Below are positions 11,801 through 35,575 of a stretch of 64,000 bases of DNA, in pieces. The notes under the pieces are model-generated. The model was not told where the DNA came from. It made no database searches and worked only from the letters and a program-made list of their open reading frames with translations. The stretch spans positions 1,511,066 through 1,575,065 of the forward strand of contig JAMXBD010000173.1 in NCBI GenBank assembly GCA_024138025.1, read 5' to 3'. Position numbers and translations under genes: made by a program. The stretch is from Combretum micranthum (Eukaryota > Streptophyta > Magnoliopsida > Myrtales > Combretaceae). Positions within the stretch are counted from its first letter, which is position 1. Every line of letters starts with the position of its first letter.

Positions 11801-14800
11801 CATTTGGCAAATTTATACCTTCCTTCATAGCAATAAATTCTAGTACTTCCACAATCTATAGGCAAATTAAATACCAACTTTTTAGTCATTTGAGATACAT
11901 AAGGATCATGAATAGTTTCATATAATATATATATATGGGTGAATCACACATTTGATATCTAAACTTTAATAATTTATGCAATTAACTACCTGAAGTTTAA
12001 AAATGTTAATTTACTATCTAAATATTATAAAAATTTGTAATTAGTTATTTGAACTTTTCTTATTTTTGCTATTAATTGCATCACCTAGGTACTGTAATTG
12101 AATTGACAGTGTTCGTAGTTAGTAAATTTACACTTTTAAACTTTGATAGTTAATTACATAAATTGATAAAGTTCAGATAATTCTAAATATATATATATAT
12201 AAAAAAAAACATATATATACACACATGTGTGTGTGGGCATAGGCAACATAATATATATGTTAGATACCTCCATTTTGGAAGGTAGAGACAGCTGAATATG
12301 GGTGCAAAAATTTCTAATTGGCTGAAGCTTGGAGACATCGGTGCAGCAAAAGAACATCTTTGTGTGTCTGTATCTTTCCAATAGCCATCTTATGTATAAC
12401 AATGCATCCGTCGATAATTTCTCTGCTTCGTGTAAGATTATTGCTGTATCCATAATTAAAAAAAAAATGAGACATCCAAAAATAAATAAATATTCCAATT
12501 ATAATAAATTTAAACATTAGCTTATACAATAAAAATTTTAAAAAATTAAAAAGATAAGACGAAAATGTGGGTGTAGCAAAATAAAGGATTATATACCTTG
12601 GCATTTGCTATTTTTAATGGGGTTTAGCAATGCCTTCTGAGAGAATTTAAGGTCGGTCTCCTTGATGAGTTCGACGATGACATGTTTCTCGTATCCTTTG
12701 AGTTCGGATACACTCACTTCGACGTGATAGGGGGATTCCTTAACGGTAACTTCAATGGTACTCCGTAATTCACCCTATGTAAAATATGTAAACTCCCAAT
12801 GCTGAATAACACATCTCACACCAATTTTGTCTTTTTTTTTATTATTTTTTTCTTTTGACTTTTATTTTTTTTTTTTAAAGATAGAAAACCAGTAAATAAA
12901 AGAGTGGAAGATGAGGTTAGATATTTAGCTAAGAATGAAAATTAATACTTGAAATGATAACTGTTCGTTCACTTTGCTAAATAAATAGATTGTAATAAAA
13001 TTACTAATATCGAAACATGGGATAGAGCTGTGATAGAATTTTCATTTATAAAATTTTTATTTAAATAAAAATATTTTGAGGAAAAAACAACTCTACCTTT
13101 GAAATAATGTTTATAAAGTTAAGTAAAGAATAGCTATTCGATGTTTTTTTATAATAGCGATTCATTATGAAATAGCTATACTATTATGGTCAACTAAGCA
13201 TTATAATAGTTATTTATAAAGAACAAGATTATAATAGTATTATTATTACAATAAAGTGAATAAGTGAGTTATAACCTAAAATCAAACATATATATCAAGA
13301 GGTATATACACAAAAACAGGTACAGACACTACATCAATTAATTCTTTACCTAAGAGTTTTCTTGATGCTTAATTAAGGATGCAATCGAGTTCACTATTGA
13401 GATAGCCAGTTCTAACTAGATATAGAGCTAGATATGTAAAAGTCCTAATAAGCTCATCTCAATTAATAAAATTATATGTATTCCAGTTAGAATTTTATTA
13501 TAACTAAATGTCCGTTTATCGTCTATTTACTCCTCCCCTTGACAACTATAGCTTAACTAGTTGCAAGCTTGTTGAGGTAAGAATTTGAAGCTTCATAATT
13601 AAGTTTAGTAAATTACCTAACCAAATTGAAACTAATAATAATATTGATTCAAGTTGAAATATTAAATACTTCATGGATAGGTAGGTTGGATATATTTGCA
13701 AACCATCATCCACAACTCAAAGCTTTAACTATGGCATCCACAGGGCATATTATATTTTTGCTTAGGTTTTGCATATGTTTTCAAAATGCAATATGTTTCT
13801 TTGAAAGTAGGAAAATTAAATGAAAATGAACAGCTTGGCCAATATATTACAAAATTAATATACATATACCTTCAATTCAAATATCTTGTGTTCCTCCCTA
13901 GCCTGTATAAAAATAGTTAAAAGAAAATATATGAGAGGAGAGATAATCCCGCTACCTTAAATAATCTAAATTTGTACGACAAAGAGATTTTTGAACCCAA
14001 ACAATATGTATTGATTCAACATGTATAATTGTTTGGATGAGAATAAATAGATGGAATAATATAGAAGGAAATGTAATATTTATCAATTAAAGCAATGCAT
14101 GGAATGATTTTTTTTTTTTTTTTGGGGGGATTAATTTGGTTCCTTGAAGAAAAGAAATGAGATATTTGTAATCCAAGTAATCTATCCATTTCTATTTACC
14201 TGTCTTGGCTATCTAAGGATGAAGTTCCATTAATTTGAAATACTATAGTGTATATACAATTACAAATAAAAATTAAAAAAAAAAAAGAAAGAAAATTAAG
14301 GATCTTCCGATGGAAATGATATAGAGAGTAATGGAAGTTATTTGAAGTGTTTTTATTATTCCCAATCCAAGAATAACTATTACATTACTCTTTTCGGTTG
14401 TTGGAATTGATATTTTACCTGCTCTTATTCTTTTGAATAGTTATTCCTATGCTTAGTTATACTTTTCACCACATGCTAACAAAATAATTAGAATTATATA
14501 AAATAAAGAAGAGCAATTACTATCTAAAAAATAACTAATAGTAATTTCACACTTCTATTCCATTTTTTTTTCCTTAAAATTACTTTTCATAAATAGTTAC
14601 TACTAATTTTTATAGCAGTTTTTGAACATTCATAAAGCCGTATAGAATGCACTACTTGTCTATATATGCATATATGGTGTACAAACGATTTTATCATGTT
14701 ATATAGTTATATGTGATTATAAATATTTAGCATCTATATTTATTATAATTTATTTTTCCCACTAATTGCATTTAAAGGTATAGGCTATAAGTGCAACCAT

Positions 14801-15914
14801 ATAAGATAAGCACAGGTATTTTCTAAAGAAACAGAACTAGAAACCTGCACTTTTTCAGCACCAAAAGCCTCTCTCAACATGGCCCAAACCATGGTCCTCT
14901 TTCCCACACCTGGGGGACCTTGAAATATGTAATGACCACAATCTCCATCCTTAAGCTGCATGCATTCAATCAGATTTTTACTAGTCTGAGCCATACATCT
15001 GAAATATAAAAGTTCTAATATCATATTTAATTTAAATATTTGCTTGTCAAATTTATTATCTTTCAGCAACTTGTAGTATCTTCTCCTTTTCTTAATCACA
15101 TAAGGTTTTCTATATTGTTCTTGGCTTGTCAATTTCTTATGTTGTAGGACTCTATTGTTCATGATCATGAATGTGATTGTGATCTTACCAATCCATGCAA
15201 TGACATAGCTTTATCTCTATTGCATATGAAGTCTTTCAAAGCTTTAGGCCGGTATTTGGTTGCCCACACAAATTCTTTCTCCAACCCTTTATCACCAGCA
15301 TCCTTCCCATCATCTTTCATGAATCCTTTACTATTGCCTGCCTCATTTTGAGGACTAATCTTATCCTCAGCAATTGAAGAAGGCTCCAATCCACTAATAC
15401 TACTACTAGATGATGGCATCAATACAGGCACAGGCTTATCATCAGTTGTGGGTTGTACTTCTTCTGATACTCTCTCCCTCAAAAGCTTCTCTTTTGAAAC
15501 ACTACTCCTGCTGCTCTTCTTCTGATCCGTTGATGTCGTCGTCATCGTCCTTGTCGTCGTCGTCCTTGTCACTGTTCTTGTCGTCCCACTTGCTTTGTTC
15601 TTCTTCCTATAATTGACACTCGTGCTGGAGGAAGAAGTCGATGAGGTATGAGCAGTAACAGCAGTAGCACGGCTTTCACGTCCAGGACTTGTAAGAGAAT
15701 CCTGGGTGATTCTATTGTTCGCCCGACCGACCCTGACAGCGAGGGACTGATCAGTCAGGCCTTTGTAGTAAGGACTACACCTTTCGTTCTTCTCTAAAAT
15801 CATGGCCTGTCTTTTGTTGTGTTCCTCGAGGTTCTCTTCGGTCAAATCGGAGGGGGGGCTGGAGGATCCATGGTTTCTAAATTGGAGCAGTTTGGTGAGC
15901 TTTTTAGGGTCCAA
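8869..15914 (-). CDS. RFC3-like AAA+ ATPase (replication factor C clamp-loader family)
   Basis: Eleven exons join in frame to 609 codons plus stop with GT-AG introns: 15914-15189, 14985-14845, 13902-13870, 12774-12597, 12443-12268, 11855-11719, 11457-11362, 11179-11110, 10838-10758, 10362-10245, 8942-8869. Residues 1 to about 215 are Ser/Thr/Arg-rich and probably disordered. The clamp-loader entry motif WATKYRPKALKDF follows, then Walker A GPPGVGK at about 265-271, a Walker B position reading HEAE (364-367), and a sensor region CCTDVSKLQPIRNFC. The C-terminal half has the clamp-loader collar character. RFC complexes load PCNA or related clamps in the nucleus. Here the Walker B acidic Asp is His, and the SRC arginine-finger motif reads NFC, so ATP hydrolysis may be lost. 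The start is the first Met before the conserved frame. It is longer than canonical RFC3 (about 350 aa) because of the N-terminal extension. Two introns carry MITEs. Confidence 0.92.
9925..10191. mobile_element. MULE-type MITE in the last intron of the RFC3-like gene
   Basis: A 267-bp element with imperfect terminal inverted repeats of about 60 bp (left GGTTAATATCATGAATGG; right, reverse-complemented, GGGGATAATGATATAAAT). It is flanked by perfect 9-bp copies of TAATAAAGA at 9916-9924 and 10192-10200. A 9-bp duplication with long inverted repeats points to Mutator-like transposition. It has no coding capacity. Confidence 0.85.
11937..12187. mobile_element. Inverted-repeat MITE in an intron of the RFC3-like gene
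   Basis: The arms at about 11955-12025 and 12110-12183 are inverted copies (shared cores ATTTATGCAATTAACTA and ATTTATGTAATTAACTA after reverse complement). The ends lie in AT microsatellites, so the exact boundaries and the target duplication are uncertain. It is non-coding. Confidence 0.6.
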
Positions 15915-18900
15915 GAGAATTTGAATGAGTTAGGAAAGGTGGTGCTGAGCAGGTGGAGCGATTGGAAGGTGGGATGTCGACATGATGCTGGCGGCTTTGA
16001 GGTCTTGTGATGGTGGAGGTACGTAGAATAGGTGGAGTAGGCATTGGTGTTGGGGTTGGCATTGCATTGCCTTGGAAAATATAGATGTTGTTTCCCTTGT
16101 TGGCATGGAGATGTATGTGTCAATCAATACCAAGACATATTTTATTAGCGAGAAAACTGGTGGGTTTTTGTTTTTGTTTTTTTTTTTCCCCAGAGCATTC
16201 CTATGGTTTAATATAATAGATAATTTTCCAATATTACTTGTACCATGTGTGATAATTACTAATTATATTTTAATATATAAATAGAGTATTAAAATGTTTC
16301 TAAAATAACAATTATCCATACGACTATAAGTTAGAATATCATTGATAGTTACTCACTACGTATATATTACACATGACATGAAATACCAACTTAACTTATC
16401 TGTTGTTTTTCTATTTTTAACATATTCATAATTAGCCTGCATATACTAAAAGGAAAAAAAGAAAAAACATATCTATAGTTAAGATTTGCTACTGAAAGAG
16501 CATTTGCATTCTAATAAAGCTTAACAAAATCTTATGGTATTACATTGGTATCCTAAAATTTTTTTTTTCAAATATCTCATCACTTTATCCCTAAATCATT
16601 TGTATAAAATTATTCACATTTTTTTACGTTTTATAGATCTCGTATACTTTTAAACAATACACTTAAGAAAGTAAAAGAAAATTAAAAAAAAAAAAAAAAC
16701 ACATAAACGATCTTACTTTTTGAATCCTTGTAGAGTTCTCTAAAAAGTTAAAAATTTCATCTTATTATTAAGGACAATAAAAGGAAGCCATTAGCATAGA
16801 AATATACGTATGCTCTTACAATGGTATGAGGGGAATTAAAAATGAGATGACAAGTATAATACTGTATAATCTTTTGTAGGATGTTTGGTATATATGATTT
16901 CATAGAATAAAAGAATCATTCTTGGAGTTTTCTAGTAGCCTTTTATTTTGTCCTCTCCTTGAATAATTTCTTTTTCTTTTTCTTTTTCTTTTTCTTTTAT
17001 TTTTTTCCTGATATTGCCGACCAAATATAGAGCTAGATGTTTGGTCTAATCCAATACCTTAGAACTATGCAAACCAAACTCTACCATAATCTGCATTTCT
17101 GCAATCCTTTTCCCATTATGCAATAATTGAGCACACTAATAAAATCCCATGTGACAAGCATCGAACCTCAAATTCCTCTTTTTCATTTGATTCGGGGCCT
17201 TCTTGCCTAAGGTTTAGAAAAGAATAAAGAGATTTGAAACAATGTTTTATCAAGGGTTTTGTGAAATCCTATGCATGAACTGGATTTTTTTTTTTTTTTC
17301 ACCTTAGCTGTGGTTGAGAAGAATAAAATTAAAGTTATGGTTTGTTAACAGAAGAACCACGAGTGTGTGTTTCTGCGCATTTTCTTCTCTTCCAGGTAAG
17401 ATTATGGAGAAATAACCTCCATTTGTAATAATATGTATTTTTATTTTTAACAAATTCATAATAGGTAATCTTTTTCATCACATAAGGAAAAAATTTTCAA
17501 TAGATAATATACCACGTGTATCTACTAATCTTACATTAATATATAGATTAATTATGGACAGTTTTCAAAGTAATAATCATCCATGCAATCGCATGTTAGA
17601 ATATCATTAGTAATTACAATTAAGTGTACATTACACATGTCACAATTGTTTTGTTGAAATGCAACATAACAAGCACGACCTTATTAAATAAAAAAAATCC
17701 CAATTCACGCACACAAATTAGAAAACTTAGAACAACAATCTTCCTAAAGTTTAGAAATAAATTGAAGGATTTGGAATGTTTGATTGACCGTTTTGTAAAA
17801 GTCAATCCATGAATTTAGGGATTTTTACAACACCTGTATATCATGTGGAATTTTGACAAAGCACCTAAAGATTGTATAGCAAAGAGCAACAGAAGTCATG
17901 ATTGTGTATTATCTGTTAATCTGTTTTTATCATTTTGATATATTTTTCACATATTTTCAAGCTTGTGGTTGCAAGAATGAGATGCTAACTCTTATTAAAT
18001 TACATACTTAGCAAATTCTTTTAAAGTTGAACTTATCTGCTCTTTAATTTATTCACAATAATATTAATGAAGATTTCCTACACAATGCTCAAAATATATT
18101 CTTAAAACTTTTCATTTAAAGCATGTGAATTTTTCCTTTCTAGCCTCCATCCTCTAATTACCGTCTTCATATTATAATTACAAAACAAAAATAAATAAGA
18201 TATAGATAAAATAATTTTTTAAAAAACTATATTTTATAATCACCCCAAAAAAAAACCTCATTTTGTGAAAATATAAATTAAATACAAAACTAATACAAAT
18301 AAGACACCGTTAAAAAATTCATAAAGAATGTTAATTCATTGTATCAAAACACCACTAGGTGTTTTTTTTTTTTTTCCCCGCTCTCTCTTTTCAAATACAG
18401 ACCAATCATTCCAAGATTAAGGAAAAAAATAACCATCTTTTTAGAAAAAATTATACAAATCCATCATATGAAAAAATAATGTCAAAAATAGGCAAATATC
18501 TATTCTTGAGATTATTTTTATTCTAGTGGTATTTTTATAATTTTTTTTTAAAAAGTAATATTAATTTTCTTTTCCCATCATTCCAAAAGTATTACAACAA
18601 ATTTTCTATTTATTTCCAATATATTATTGATTGGGTAATTTATTAATTAATCAATTTGTTTTTGTCTGGAGTGAATATTCATGCCCTACGTGGAATCCAA
18701 TAATATTTCGTTCACTCTTATGTTGATTTCTAGAATATTATTCAGTATCTTTTGTTTTATATGCAAAACATCAATTGTATTCGGTCACGGAACAAGGGAC
18801 TTTCACAACGTGTGTGGAGATATATATATATATATATATAGATTAGTGTGAACTGATTTTGATGTCGTAATGTGTCATCTTGTTTATATAATATACCAAC

Positions 18901-19037
18901 ATCTTGGATCTTAACTTGGCTGCTTCCAGCTAAGGAAACAATATATAGCAACCAGCTAAATAACTAATACAAACCCCTCTTTCCAGAACCGATAGGATAA
19001 ATAATAGGCATTTGATGTATGATATTGATATATATTA
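15915..19037. other. Intergenic, upstream of the RFC3-like gene
   Basis: The first few hundred bases should hold the promoter and 5' UTR of the RFC3-like gene (transcribed leftward). Beyond that the DNA is AT-rich with homopolymer runs and a TA microsatellite at about 18822-18840. Two stretches repeat each other in diverged form (see the repeat entry). No gene is supported. Confidence 0.5.
16214..18000. repeat. Old, diverged direct duplication
   Basis: The block around 16220-16390 (including TTAGAATATCATTGATAGTTA) resembles 17490-17640 (TTAGAATATCATTAGTAATTA). The block around 17205-17290 resembles 17745-17820 in the same order. This suggests a direct duplication, later altered by deletions. 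Judged by eye only. Confidence 0.45.
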
Positions 19038-19433
19038 GGATTAATTATAAAAATATGAGATGTATTTTGATTAATTTGTAAATACATAATACAAATAAAT
19101 AATTTGGGTTTTATACAAAAACATCAATATAATTAATTGCTATTAGAGATATACGTGTTAGTCTCATTAGACTAAAAAAATAATTTAATAAATAATATTA
19201 CTAAAAATAAAATAAATTAAATTATTAAGAAATATTTTGTAAATGATAAAATTGAAAAAATATATATAATTTATTTTTATAACCAATAAAATATTGATAT
19301 ATGTCATTTTAAAATTATTAAATAATATTGACATTTTTATATAAAACTCGAATCACCTATTTATCTAAAAAATTAACATGGGACATGTATTTACAAATTA
19401 ATCAAAACACGCATCATGTTTTTATAATTAATC
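19038..19433. mobile_element. Long inverted-repeat non-autonomous element
   Basis: Left arm 19038-19140 and right arm about 19330-19433 are inverted copies over roughly 100 bp. Both contain TTTTGATTAATTTGTAAATACAT and a terminal GATTAATTATAAAAA. The interior is AT-rich and non-coding. No clear target duplication was seen, so the superfamily is unknown. Confidence 0.65.
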
Positions 19434-19468
19434 ATATGTTATTTTATTGTTATTTGCTCTCCTTGGAT

Positions 19469-20290
19469 TAGGGGTGTTCACGGTTCAGTTAACCGGTCCG
19501 TGGCTCTATTATTTTATCTTAACCGTAATGATCGGATTTTCAATATCCTGATCCTAAACCGATCCATTATGAATGGTTCGGTTCATTTTTTTGATTTTCG
19601 GTTTTTAACCGTTTAACATAATGATTATGTAAAATTTACCGTTAAACATATTTTTCATATGTCCATTAAAAAATTTACCGTGAAAGGGCCCTTCAATTAT
19701 TCGGCACGGGATGAAATGTTGGTCTCAGATTGATGATGTTTGCTCGATAATTACAGCCGCAGTATTAAACTTTGTAATTAAATGGAGACAAACCAAGTAC
19801 ATATATTAATCAGCTGGTCCGCAGTATTAAACTTTGTAATTAAATGGAGACAAATTATTATCGAGCAAACATCATCAATCACTAATATTAATCCTAATTA
19901 TCTAGCAAGCATCATCAATTACGGGATGAAATGTTCACGATGAAATAGTAATTTAAAAAAAAAAGAAAAAATAAATATAAACCTTAGATCTCTTAATGCG
20001 ATGTTATAGTTGTTGCCCATTTTTTTAGTTCAAAAAAGTAATTATATGGATATATTTTATTAAAGTAATTATATAGATATATTATAAATTATATATATTA
20101 TAATTATGGATTGGTTAACCGAATCCGTCGGATTTTAGTATATAAAAACCGAAACCGAAATCGAAAACCAAAAAAATTAAAAATGGTAATCCTAAACCTA
20201 AACCGATTGATTGGTTAACCGTTTTTTTAGGATTTATTTTCCGGTTTCGGTTCGGTTATCCTAAACATTCGGTTTTTTTGCACACCCCTA
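19469..20290. mobile_element. Non-autonomous hAT element 1 (822 bp)
   Basis: Ends are TAGGGGTGTTCA and, reverse-complemented, TAGGGGTGTGCA. It is flanked by perfect 8-bp copies of CCTTGGAT at 19461-19468 and 20291-20298. Short inverted ends of this type with an 8-bp duplication are the hAT signature. Subterminal regions are crowded with CGGTTCGG/GGTTAACCG-type motifs, typical of hAT transposase-binding repeats. No transposase frame is present. The interior contains a 62-bp tandem duplication (repeat starts 19757 and 19819) and a palindromic segment. Confidence 0.9.
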
Positions 20291-20608
20291 CCTTGGATAG
20301 GGTATATATAAGAATTTTTCTTGTAAAACCTATGCAATGAAGATCCTAAGTATATCATATGCATGCATGGTTGATTTTTATGAAATATGATGTATTGGTA
20401 TATTTTGAAACCAAATAACGTGATTAAAAGTCAATAACCTTATAACTTAATATCATCTTCTCTAGTTTTCTCTGGTCATTCAAGTAAGACATACCAGATT
20501 CGAATCATCTTTTATATTGTAATGGCAAAAGAGAAATAACATGATCAACACTCAGTAAGAACATGCAATATACAATTGCACATACCATGATCATGCGGGA
20601 GTCAGGAC

Positions 20609-21561
20609 TAGGGTGAGTAGGTAACCCTATCGTACAAGATACCCACTCGAATTCTGCTCGATCGGGTAGGGTCCAAATGGATATTAAAAGCCACAAGGTA
20701 GGGTACAAGTATCAATTTCTTGAAACTTGTTTTCACAGAAGAAGGTACGAGTATGAAGTCTTCAAACCTTGTGCTCACCCTGGAAGCTGTTTTATGCCAT
20801 ACAAAATACAGGTTTCAAGGTATCATGTATCTATCCTATTAAATATTATATAATAATATTAATATATAATAAATAAATGATGATATTCTTTTTTTTGTAA
20901 CCACTTATATTCAAGATTATTACTTATATACTACATTTCAAAAAGTTTTATCATAGAAGGATTGTTAATATTCTATTTTAGAATGACTTTTTATTTTTAT
21001 TTTAAAAAAACTATGATTGTCTGTATGTACTTGAACTCCCAAATTATATAGAGATATTATTTATATTATAATACTAATTAATATATAAAGTAGTTTCAAA
21101 ATTTTAATTTTGGAATTTTGCAAGATTTATAATTTTGTTTAATATCACATAAATAGGTTCCTTAAGTATTTATTATAGGTTTCAACTTATACACATAAAT
21201 AGATTTTATATATTATAAAATTTATAACATTAACAAATTACTTATTAAATTTGTTTTTAATATTATTTATATTGAATGTATGCAAATAAGATAGTGCTAC
21301 ATATTATATTAAAACATATCAAAAACTATATACTTGATGTTTTTAAAAGAAAGAAAAAATATAAAAATTTTGTCAAAAAAATAAAAATTACAAATCCTAC
21401 AGGTACCAAGTACCTTGTAGATTTTACAAGGTACCGAGTTCAAAGCGGATATAACAAGCCATTGGATAAATTCCAAATATAAAATTCAATACCCTGTAAC
21501 TTATGGTATAAAATATGGATAATATTTTATACCCTACCCACTTTGTACTCGCTCATCCCTA
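20609..21561. mobile_element. Non-autonomous hAT element 2 (953 bp)
   Basis: Ends are TAGGGTGAGTAGG and, reverse-complemented, TAGGGATGAGCGAG. It is bounded by imperfect 8-bp copies GTCAGGAC (20601-20608) and GCCAAGAC (21562-21569). Subterminal GGGTAGGGTA/TACCCTACCC motifs are clustered at both ends. It has no transposase. It is older than element 1, judging by the decayed target duplication. Confidence 0.75.
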
Positions 21562-22833
21562 GCCAAGACTACTACAATAATCCATATAATAAAATATATA
21601 CTTCTTCCACACTCATCTTCGAATCGCCTCAGCAATATATTCACTTGAAGTTGTAATAAATCTTCCCGTTCATATCAATTGTTAAAGCCTCCAAAGTTAT
21701 AGAATATTTAGTGATTCATCAATTCATCAACATCCAATTACCAATGTTGCTCAAACGAACAATTAAAACCAATCAAAGCATCTGAACATCCTAGTTTACT
21801 AACATCAATGGTTCGTTGTATATTAGGAAATTTAAGAAACACACCACAAAAAATCCACAAATTCAATAGTAAAACACACGATACCCATTGACTCAATACT
21901 CAAACACCCATCAATTAATCACAATCACAATTCACAAGACCATTTAGCTCAACATTGTATGGAAAGAACGTATAAGAAAAATACAAAACAACATATAAAC
22001 TTGGAGCATAAATCAAACACTACTCAAATTCAACTTGATTCTTACCAGAATTTATTTTGTAAACAATTAAATTCAACTTGCACTCAAACTACTCAAGCTA
22101 GTCTAATCAAACTCAAGTCAAGTATAACTACTAATCAAATTGAAATCATGTTTATATATTGATATTACTATAATTACAATGAAAATCTTTTTAATAAATC
22201 AAAACTAAACGAGTTAAAATTGTGCTCGAGTTTATTTAGTACTACTTCGAGTCAAACTGGGAGCTCAAAATTTCAACTTGGGTCAAGAGTGGATCTTAAA
22301 AATGCTCACAACTCAAAAGGCAAATCCATAAACAAAAAACTGTCTAAGAAACTTGTATCACTAATTATTTTCATTACATCGTGAAACAAATCCCAGCACC
22401 CAGTTCACTATACTGGCAAATGTTGCGAAAAAATACAAAGCACACCATTGAGAGTTATCTAGTACTAGAACGAATTCAAATGTTTCGACCATTAAAAATG
22501 GCACCCCAGGATATGACGGCGTAAAAAAAAAAAAGAAGCAAGATGATATGGGTCCCCTCAAGAATAATTAATTGTGAAATCTGCTGTTTTCTTGCTTAAG
22601 AACTGCAATGAAATACAAGAAAAACTATGCTTACAATTTTCCTCCGGGAGTTGCTCAAAGATCCTCTCAGGAAAAACAGATCAATATGTCCTTCGACAAG
22701 TTGGTGGTCCAACCTCATCCCAACTCTATTCAGAAGGGATGCACGCAAACAGTATCCCGCACCACAATGCAGTCCATGATAGGCCAACTGTACAAAGTGT
22801 GATGAAACTACAAAACTGTGAAACGTCTTTAAT
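21562..22833. other. Intergenic, downstream of SEC23
   Basis: The part next to 22833 is expected to be the SEC23 3' UTR; short open frames here overlap it in unrelated frames. The rest is AT-rich with CAACTTGA/TCAAACTC-like short repeats at about 21980-22150. No gene is recognised. Confidence 0.5.
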
Positions 22834-34638
<11,805 letters not shown>

Positions 34639-35575
34639 TTTTATGGAAAGTAGTGATTGGTATTTAGGAGCTGTTCTTCACAGTATGTGTGCGTGAGAGA
34701 GGACTATGTCTGGGCACCGGTGAAAAAACTGGAATCATTGCGGGGAGTCATGTGTAAGTGTGGAAAAAGTCAAAAATTAAGGGGGGGTTGGGGGAGTGGG
34801 GCTGGGGCAGAGAGTGCTGTGTTGGGTTGAAAAATTGAGAGTTGTGCTCTCAGGTCATGGTTTCCTTTAGCAAGATACGACGTTCCGCCCTGGCGTTCAA
34901 AGGAGTTGAATCCACGACCATATTGACTGCAATAACGTCCGATGAAAATTACAAAAGCATTTTATGTCACCTATATAATGCTCAAAGACCATTCCAATAA
35001 TTCACCGTATGTTTGTTTTTCATTTATATCTATATATGTATCAAAATAATAGATATAAATATATTTTATTTATATATTTTTTTTATTTATATTTGATCTT
35101 TTCATAAAAACTGTCAACCTTTTTTATTAATATCTATTTTTTGATAAATAATTTGATAGAAAAAATGTTTGAAAAAAGTATCTGTATTTACTCGAAAAAA
35201 CTAGACAAACAGACCCAAAAAAATAGAGATTACAATATGGAACTTCTTCAATCTTCTAAGTTAGTCCTTTCTTCCTCTTCTTTTCCTTTTTCGATGGATT
35301 GACTTATGCTATCTTCTATCAAGATTTAATCAAGGGCTTCAAGTAATTTTGGAAAAACTTAATGTGAATGGGTATAATGAAATACCTACAATTGTCCATT
35401 AACCAAGAAAAATTATATAGTTATTTGTCTAAGATGTTGGACCCTAAAGAAAATAGTAAAAAATAGAGCATTTGGAAATTTATGATGCTTCTTTGTGTAG
35501 AAGCATGAGTATTTATGTTAAGGATTAACCTAAGGTATGTTGGCTTATCTCTCTCTTGTTTTTATGTATAGTTTG
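34639..35575. other. SEC23 5' flank and intergenic DNA
   Basis: The first 200-250 bases should contain the SEC23 5' UTR and core promoter (transcribed leftward). A G-rich stretch lies at 34780-34810. Beyond 35000 there is AT-rich DNA without genes. Confidence 0.5.

Noticed and set aside
13985..14600. A possible MITE with GGAATA/TATTCC-rich ends (similar text at 59900-60190)
   Set aside because: The inverted ends could not be matched convincingly and no target duplication was seen.
15410..16284. Several open frames overlapping exon 1 of the RFC3-like gene and its upstream flank
   Set aside because: The Ser-rich frames are shadows of the low-complexity exon 1; the upstream ones show no homology or splice continuity.
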